Assembly: GCA_028015205.1 (NCBI GenBank)
Contig: CM051514.1
Coordinates: 21,282,150-21,346,149, forward strand
Direction of reading: 5' to 3'
Origin: Mytilisepta virgata
Taxonomy: Eukaryota > Mollusca > Bivalvia > Mytilida > Mytilidae
DNA: 64,000 nt
The first letter of the stretch is position 1. Every line of letters starts with the position of its first letter. Under the pieces are notes generated by a model. The model ran no database searches and had not been told where the DNA came from. It saw only the letters and a list, made by a program, of their open reading frames with translations. A program made the translations under genes and the position numbers. This document shows positions 60,701 to 64,000 of the stretch, piece after piece.

Positions 60701-61240
60701 GGTTTCAGTTGAATTAAACAACACAGAATGAGGAACAAATATTGTTATATTAATTAAATATAATGATTCTTGTAAATTATCGACGAAATACCCATTTATT
60801 TGATGCTAAATTTTAAAATGCATATATTTTAGGATTGGCTCACTCCGGTATATATAAACCTTTGAACAAAAAACAAATCCAAAAATTAAATCGTAGGATA
60901 TTGGGGAAATAATATATGAAAATAATTAAAACCCCAGGCGAAATCGTGGTCTTAATACACATTATAAAAGAGAATCAAGGATTCTGATTGGTTGATGGTA
61001 AGGGTAATTTTACATATTTTCGCCTTGCAGCTCAGTATATTTTACCTACTAACGTCTCGGCTAATATTTTTCGCAAATACCATCCCGATCATGAAGTATC
61101 ATTTTAAAAGTAACAAAACAAACAGATACAACAACATTACAACCAGAAAACACATTCACAGCAAATGAAACAGCATTATAACAAGACCACACAAAAACAT
61201 ACAGAAATGTCATGTGCTCCTTAAAAGTGAACACCTCCAT
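48420..61240 (-). CDS. Class B1 (secretin family) G-protein-coupled receptor, PTH-receptor-like, 13 coding exons
   Basis: A peptide-hormone receptor of the plasma membrane. Joined coding exons (minus strand): 61240-61160, 60689-60602, 60251-60141, 59863-59721, 57644-57550, 56465-56309, 55256-55094, 53002-52942, 51976-51904, 51471-51386, 51138-51000, 50016-49975, 48776-48420. All junctions use GT...AG, phases agree throughout, and the total is 1596 bases, 531 residues plus TGA. Order: signal peptide (cut predicted after ~27), hormone-receptor domain with six cysteines (~45-125) and DG-x2-CWP, TM1 (~148-172), TM2 with RNTIHxNLF, TM3 with WIFVEGVYLHTL, ECL2 CW paired with the TM3 Cys, TM5, TM6 KSTLVLIPLFGVHY, TM7 ending FLNGEV, Ser-rich tail. 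N-glycosylation sites NET, NSS, NVT, NFT. TM2 (LFLSF..R, KD), TM3 and TM6 look closest to PTH receptors; secretin/PACAP-like receptors are the alternative. Ligand unknown. Confidence 0.93.
49272..49340 (+). ncRNA. Hammerhead ribozyme-like motif in receptor intron 12 (antisense to the gene)
   Basis: Core CTGCTGAG (one base off CTGATGAG), perfect stem II GTCG/CGAC with a five-base loop, CGAAA, stem III, GCATC with predicted cut after 49330. Only the 3' end of the dispersed repeat is present. Confidence 0.5.
49975..50016 (-). CDS. Receptor exon 12: 42-base TM7 microexon
   Basis: Acceptor TTTCAG, donor GTACGA, exactly 42 bases encoding GFVVSMLFCFLNGE. A 42-base exon at this place is typical of vertebrate class B receptors, supporting the model. 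Confidence 0.92.
50017..50999 (-). other. Receptor intron 11
   Basis: 983 bases; no repeat or other feature recognised. Confidence 0.6.
51000..51138 (-). CDS. Receptor exon 11: TM6, ECL3, TM7 start
   Basis: Acceptor TTGCAG, donor GTAAGA, 139 bases. KLAKSTLVLIPLFGVHYILF matches TM6, SSFQ begins TM7. Confidence 0.95.
51386..51471 (-). CDS. Receptor exon 10: TM5 and ICL3
   Basis: Acceptor TTTCAG, donor GTAATT, 86 bases. VNFGFFLNIVRVLFTKL is the TM5 NF..FL.I..VL..KL pattern. Confidence 0.92.
51477..51903 (-). other. Receptor intron 9, main part
   Basis: Intron of 432 bases from 51472; nothing recognised inside. Confidence 0.6.
51904..51976 (-). CDS. Receptor exon 9: ECL2 and start of TM5
   Basis: Acceptor AACCAG, donor GTGAGT, 73 bases. 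CWNLHNPDNGYYWILQGP has the conserved ECL2 Cys-Trp and TM5 GP. Confidence 0.93.
51985..52080. repeat. Duplicated intron segment, MITE-free copy
   Basis: AATACATACCGTA through ACGAATTGCC, GGCTTCGTCTCAAACACAC to CTTGTAGTA. It recurs at 52231-52533, where a MITE splits it. Lies next to the exon 9 acceptor. Confidence 0.8.
52259..52468. mobile_element. 210-bp MITE with TA ends, in receptor intron 8
   Basis: Left TACTGTAAAATCGGAAATTA and TTGCG, right CGCAATAATTTCTGAATTTA then CAGTA; inverted ends of about 26 bases with two or three mismatches. TA at both ends suggests a Tc1/mariner-type target. The flanks match the MITE-free paralogue at 51985-52080. Confidence 0.82.
52942..53002 (-). CDS. Receptor exon 8: TM4
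   Basis: Acceptor TTTTAG, donor GTAAGT, 61 bases, a size typical of this exon in class B receptors. Encodes SPLLCVMPWVTIK. Confidence 0.9.
53149..54909 (-). repeat. Repeat family R1 inside receptor intron 7, with about eight ~165-bp units
   Basis: On the plus strand it opens CGCTCACATT...AGTGAGCTA and CACTTGGCGTCCGTCGTC, the reversed right end of R1, and closes GAGCGATACAGG and GAGCCTCTTGT, the reversed left end. Units with TGTCTGAAAC...GAGCCAATTGG recur near 53500, 53655, 53820, 53970, 54132, 54302, 54498 and 54665. Short frames inside are by-products. Confidence 0.75.
55094..55256 (-). CDS. Receptor exon 7: TM3 and start of TM4
   Basis: Acceptor TTTCAG, donor GTGAGT, 163 bases. WRCKL gives the disulfide cysteine; NYMWIFVEGVYLHTLIF is the class B TM3 signature. 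Confidence 0.95.
55558..55665 (-). ncRNA. Hammerhead ribozyme-like motif in receptor intron 6 (sense)
   Basis: Minus strand GCTGATGAG core intact (55634-55641), stem II GTTG/CAAC, CGAAA core intact. Stem III is weak (three pairs). About 94% identical, in inverse orientation, to 57173-57283. Cleavage competence uncertain. Confidence 0.5.
55870..56130. repeat. Dispersed repeat-like segment in receptor intron 6
   Basis: CAGGCATTTTCAAATGAAAA is a local palindrome-like motif within a sequence less AT-rich than the intron around it. It looks like a mobile-element fragment; only one copy in this window, so this is a guess from style. Confidence 0.3.
56309..56465 (-). CDS. Receptor exon 6: ICL1, TM2, start of ECL1
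   Basis: Acceptor TTTCAG, donor GTAAAA (weak), 157 bases. Encodes LRCQRNTIHINLFLSF and an acidic ECL1. Because 157 is not a multiple of three, skipping it would shift the frame. Confidence 0.93.
56703..56859. mobile_element. 157-bp foldback MITE, copy 3, in receptor intron 5
   Basis: AATGAGAACCCACAGTGAG at the left and CTCACTCTGGTTCCTCATT at the right, with the same CCTAACCAATGTAGG arm as the other two copies. Confidence 0.85.
57173..57283 (+). ncRNA. Hammerhead ribozyme-like motif in receptor intron 5 (antisense)
   Basis: CTGATGAG (57199-57206) and CGAAA (57218-57222) cores are intact, stem II GTTG/CAAC is perfect, stem III is short, predicted cut after 57239. Upstream sequence to about 57055 also resembles the repeat interior. 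Confidence 0.5.
57550..57644 (-). CDS. Receptor exon 5: TM1
   Basis: Acceptor TTTTAG, donor GTGAGT, 95 bases. Encodes IQTLYRVGYAISLTF and the rest of TM1. Confidence 0.93.
57645..59720 (-). other. Receptor intron 4
   Basis: About 2.1 kb. 57960-58210 shares TACCAAAA and ACTATAAACACTAAAA motifs with 45440-45540. 59030-59170 is related in inverse orientation to 30083-30240. No other gene seen. Confidence 0.5.
59721..59863 (-). CDS. Receptor exon 4: end of hormone-receptor domain
   Basis: Acceptor TTACAG, donor GTAATG, 143 bases. Carries cysteines 5 and 6, GEWFVHP, and tandem NVT/NFT glycosylation sites, then the linker to TM1. Confidence 0.95.
60141..60251 (-). CDS. Receptor exon 3: hormone-receptor domain, DG-CWP block
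   Basis: Acceptor TTGCAG, donor GTGAAC, 111 bases. Carries GLFDGLICWPKTRAG and QCPSY, the class B hallmark, with cysteines 2-4 of the domain. Confidence 0.95.
60602..60689 (-). CDS. Receptor exon 2: start of ectodomain
   Basis: Acceptor TTTTAG, donor GTATGT, 88 bases. Amphipathic segment (QLDQLKVL) followed by the first conserved cysteine and an NET glycosylation site. Confidence 0.85.
61160..61240 (-). CDS. Receptor exon 1: signal peptide
   Basis: ATG at 61240-61238, donor GTGAAT. Encodes a hydrophobic core with Ser-Phe-Ala just before the junction, fitting signal peptidase, and exon 2 starts Glu-Val-Thr. A second in-frame ATG at 61213-61211 would give an 18-residue signal peptide. An upstream in-frame ATG at 61324 is possible but adds a non-hydrophobic leader. 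Prediction only; this is the least certain exon. Confidence 0.6.
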
Positions 61241-63321
61241 ATCTGTTAAATGTACGGAGCAAGTAGAGATAACCCGGTGAAGTGTCAAATACGGTGAGGA
61301 GTCAATTTGACGTAATATTGTCAAATGAAATGTATTCCGAACATCCTGTTTTTTTTTAAATAGATAAGATGTTGACCTGGCATACTCTTAAAACTGGATA
61401 TTTACATCTTAGATAATAATCTAAGCAAAATTTCCATTCAGCCTGGGAAAATACAATAAGAAGTATACACACAGTCATTGGTTATTCCCACAGATTAATG
61501 GCTGACAAAACGGTTGTAAATAGAAACAAGTCAAGGAGTACTTAACATCCGGAAGCTATTGTTACCCAATTAGCTTAAAATTGTGACTGAAAATTCACCG
61601 TTTTATCCAAATCGTTAATGATACATCTGCCGATGTATATTTTTAAAATGTTAAGATGCCACCTTTCCTTGATACTGGTATTTATGAGGTACATTCGTTT
61701 TTTATTTGTAAACTGAAAAAAGTGTAATGAATGACTGGGGTAAACGAATCTGACCCCCTCCTCTCAAATCCTCCCAAATATATAAAATAAACCAGTAAAC
61801 ATAAGTAAATAGATGAATGAGTTAATAAAAAAGTAAAGAAATCAATTTCCATTTGAACCGGTATCAAATGAAAGAACAACCATTTGATTTCTTTATTTGG
61901 GAATTGGGGCGGGGGGGGGGGGGGGGGGGGGGGTTGGTAGGATGTACAAAGAAGCGACATTTATGAATTCATTGATATCAGTTTTGATGCACAGGATGTG
62001 CACATTCCGTCGCTTTATTAATCAACCTTATTTAATAATAATATATCAGGGGAACTCCAAAGTTTCTCACAGAAGAGGTAGGTTAATTGATACGTGATAT
62101 GGAATGCAGCATAGAAAATTGTCACAAACCAAATTTAAAAAAAATGTCGGGCGTGCTTGTGCACCAAAAAGGTGTGTTCTTCAACCCCCCAGCCCCATTT
62201 ATTTTTTTTCTGCATAATGCAATGAAAAAAGGGGTACTGGGCCAAAGTAATATAAAAAAAATCAGACTGGCGATTTGGAATTTTAGATACGATTTCCAAA
62301 AAAGCTCAAAGATACTGAAGAAAAGTTAACTGATACTAATTCATGTAATTTGATACATTTATTTCATTTTGCAAGAAAACATTGTATCGGTGCCTAAAAT
62401 CACAAGCAATATCTTACTAGGAATTTGCAGTGCATGAAATCCAATAAATCGTTTGATTATAGCTATAATTATATGCCATTATCAAGATAACATTAACCAG
62501 TAAATGTCAAAAAATACAGAATGAAACAAATGTGTTATAAATATCTCTTTAATCTATGTTATTATCAACAGTAGGTGTTTCTCAAAAAAATAAGATAACA
62601 AATAGTTATTACGTAATCTGCTAGAGATGCATAAAACACGAACTTGCGTCCTTAGAATTGACATAGTTTTGAAAAGTCGACACAACTGTGTTTAAACAGA
62701 ATAGATTAGTGAAATGAATGAATAAGTAATTTTAAAAATGTATAAACCTACGAAAAATTAAGAACCAAATTTTATATTTATTATTATTATATGCATGTAT
62801 TAATTTTTGTCTGCTCGTTTTGTTGGTTGAGAGTGAACATTCTTATCTATGACCCATTGTCTCCTATTATAGATTAATGTCGACATCTTAGCAAGACATA
62901 ATTAGTTGCATATCTCCTCCCTACTCTGGTGTTTTTGAAATCCATACAATCCAAACTAATGCTGTTGGTATAGTGATTCCAAATATATAGGGTTGCTAAG
63001 TAGAAATTACAAATGAAGTAATCATTCAGGAAATTTACTAAAGTTGGAATCACATATTTCTGAAATTCAACTGATCCAGATAAGTCTTAAAGCTAATATG
63101 ATAAAAAAAATCTATAGTTGCTTAGTAAAATTCCAAAATTAATAGTCATAGACACTTTCAGGAAATGTACCAAAGCTGGAATCACATATTTTTTACAACT
63201 AGATGATCCCAATATGTGTCACTGATGATGTGGTCCAGAAAATACATGGTTTTTTGTCAAAAATAATAAACAAATATCGGCCTTTGCGACTTCCAGTAAA
63301 TTTAGCAAAGTTCGAACTACA
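61241..63321. other. Non-coding stretch upstream of the receptor
   Basis: Would contain the receptor promoter and 5' UTR but no element is clear. A 23-base G run is at 61911-61933. The minus strand near 61966-62006 keeps the last part of the hammerhead repeat (TGTGCATCAAAA) with a changed core. 61481-61570 repeats 24061-24150. Confidence 0.4.
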
Positions 63322-63880
63322 TCTTAAAACAATTCCGAAACCTTTAGCACAATCTCCATTAGTGGCACAATTACTGAGCCAACTTTCAGTTCCGCATTAC
63401 AAATTACGTGAGAGGAGTTGCGTGACAAAGGAATAATGTATCCTAAGGCTACCTGTGTAGCCCGGTCCAGGAGCGCTAATCAAATTCTGAAACATTTAGC
63501 ACAATCTAAATTGGAAGGGCAATTACTGAGTCAACTTACAGTTCCGTATTCTAAATAACCTTAGAGGAGTTCCGTGACGAAGGAATACTGTACCCTTAGG
63601 CTGCACGTATAAACCGGCCCCCAGGGGCGCTATTCAAGTTCCAAAACCTTTGGCACAATCTACAATGACAGGGCAATTACTGAGCCAACTTTCAGTTTTG
63701 TGAGAGGAGTTGTGTGACAAAGGAATCATGTACCCTTAAGCTCCCGTTGTAGCCCGGCCCCCAGGGGCGCTATTCAAATTCCGAAACCTTTGGCACAGTT
63801 CCCACACACAGTGCAATCAATGACCCAAATTTCATCTTTCTACTTCCAGTGATTACTGAGATTATCCTGGACATTACGTA
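63322..63880 (+). repeat. Diverged tandem repeat, period ~140-150 bp, about four units
   Basis: Units share CGAAACCTTTGGCACA, GGGCAATTACTGAGCCAAC, GAGAGGAGTTG.GTGACAAAGG and CCCCCAGGGGCGCTATTCAA. GCGCT boundaries lie near 63474, 63627 and 63767. A short frame over the first unit is not a gene. A less clear related pair (GGAATCACATATTT) at 63048 and 63178 suggests the element extends to about 62920. Confidence 0.75.
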
Positions 63881-64000
63881 CGTACGCCGAACAGCAAAAC
63901 ATAATCCTCGCGCTTCGCTGGATAAAAACAACACATGTAGTTTATATTTTATAAACCATTCAAATTTTTGAAGCTTTCTTTTACAGCTATCTGTAAGAAG

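Noticed and set aside
61241..61324. Upstream start of the receptor at the ATG of 61324-61322
   Set aside because: It would add 28 residues without hydrophobic character before the signal peptide; the ATG at 61240 or 61213 fits a signal peptide better.
61911..61933. Polypurine tract of another LTR element
   Set aside because: A plain G run with no LTR-like TG start or direct repeat beside it.
61966..62006. Active hammerhead ribozyme on the minus strand
   Set aside because: Only the stem III/cut-site end remains; GAAA is changed to GGAA and the CTGATGAG block is missing.
63203..63436. 77-codon frame near the window end
   Set aside because: Lies over the first unit of a diverged tandem repeat; the other units do not keep the frame.

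Overview
The window looks like AT-rich, repeat-dense genomic DNA of a bivalve mollusc, possibly a mytilid. The reasons are a class B G-protein-coupled receptor gene with animal-type introns, hammerhead-ribozyme-bearing repeats of the kind common in bivalves, a tRNA-derived SINE with a V-domain-like tail, and many short foldback and MITE elements. The species cannot be fixed from sequence alone.

Layout. (1) 1-9016: a tandem array of Ty3/Gypsy-type LTR retrotransposon copies sharing LTRs: the 3' part of one copy, an LTR (2195-2808), a complete internal region (2809-7613), an LTR (7614-8225), a gag remnant, and an LTR tail (to 9016). The polyprotein order is gag - protease - integrase - reverse transcriptase - RNase H. 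Integrase lies before RT, the arrangement of Gmr1-like Gypsy elements. The frame is continuous but carries five in-frame stops. (2) About 9.0-48 kb: no convincing protein gene. It holds at least seven copies or fragments of a repeat family called R1 here (hairpin ends GAGGCTC... and ...GAGCTA), a second family, R2 (ends ATACGCCCGTC, internal ~165-bp G-tract repeats), three copies of a 157-bp foldback element, several other terminal-inverted-repeat elements, a SINE with an 11-bp target duplication, hammerhead-like repeats and tandem repeats. At 32754-33255 lies a 502-bp, non-coding, LTR-retrotransposon-like miniature whose two 198-bp LTRs each contain a tRNA-like sequence with A and B boxes. 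(3) 48420-61240, minus strand: a complete-looking secretin-family (class B1) GPCR gene, most like a PTH receptor by eye. It has 13 coding exons giving about 531 residues, with signal peptide, six-cysteine hormone-binding domain, seven membrane segments and a Ser-rich tail. Its introns hold an R1 copy, a MITE with a paralogous empty site, a foldback copy and an inverted pair of hammerhead repeats flanking exon 6. (4) 61.2-64 kb: non-coding DNA with a 23-base G run and a diverged ~140-150-bp tandem repeat.

The receptor is the only host gene supported. Almost everything else is mobile or derived from mobile DNA. The most unusual object is the miniature LTR element with tRNA-type promoter boxes inside its LTRs.
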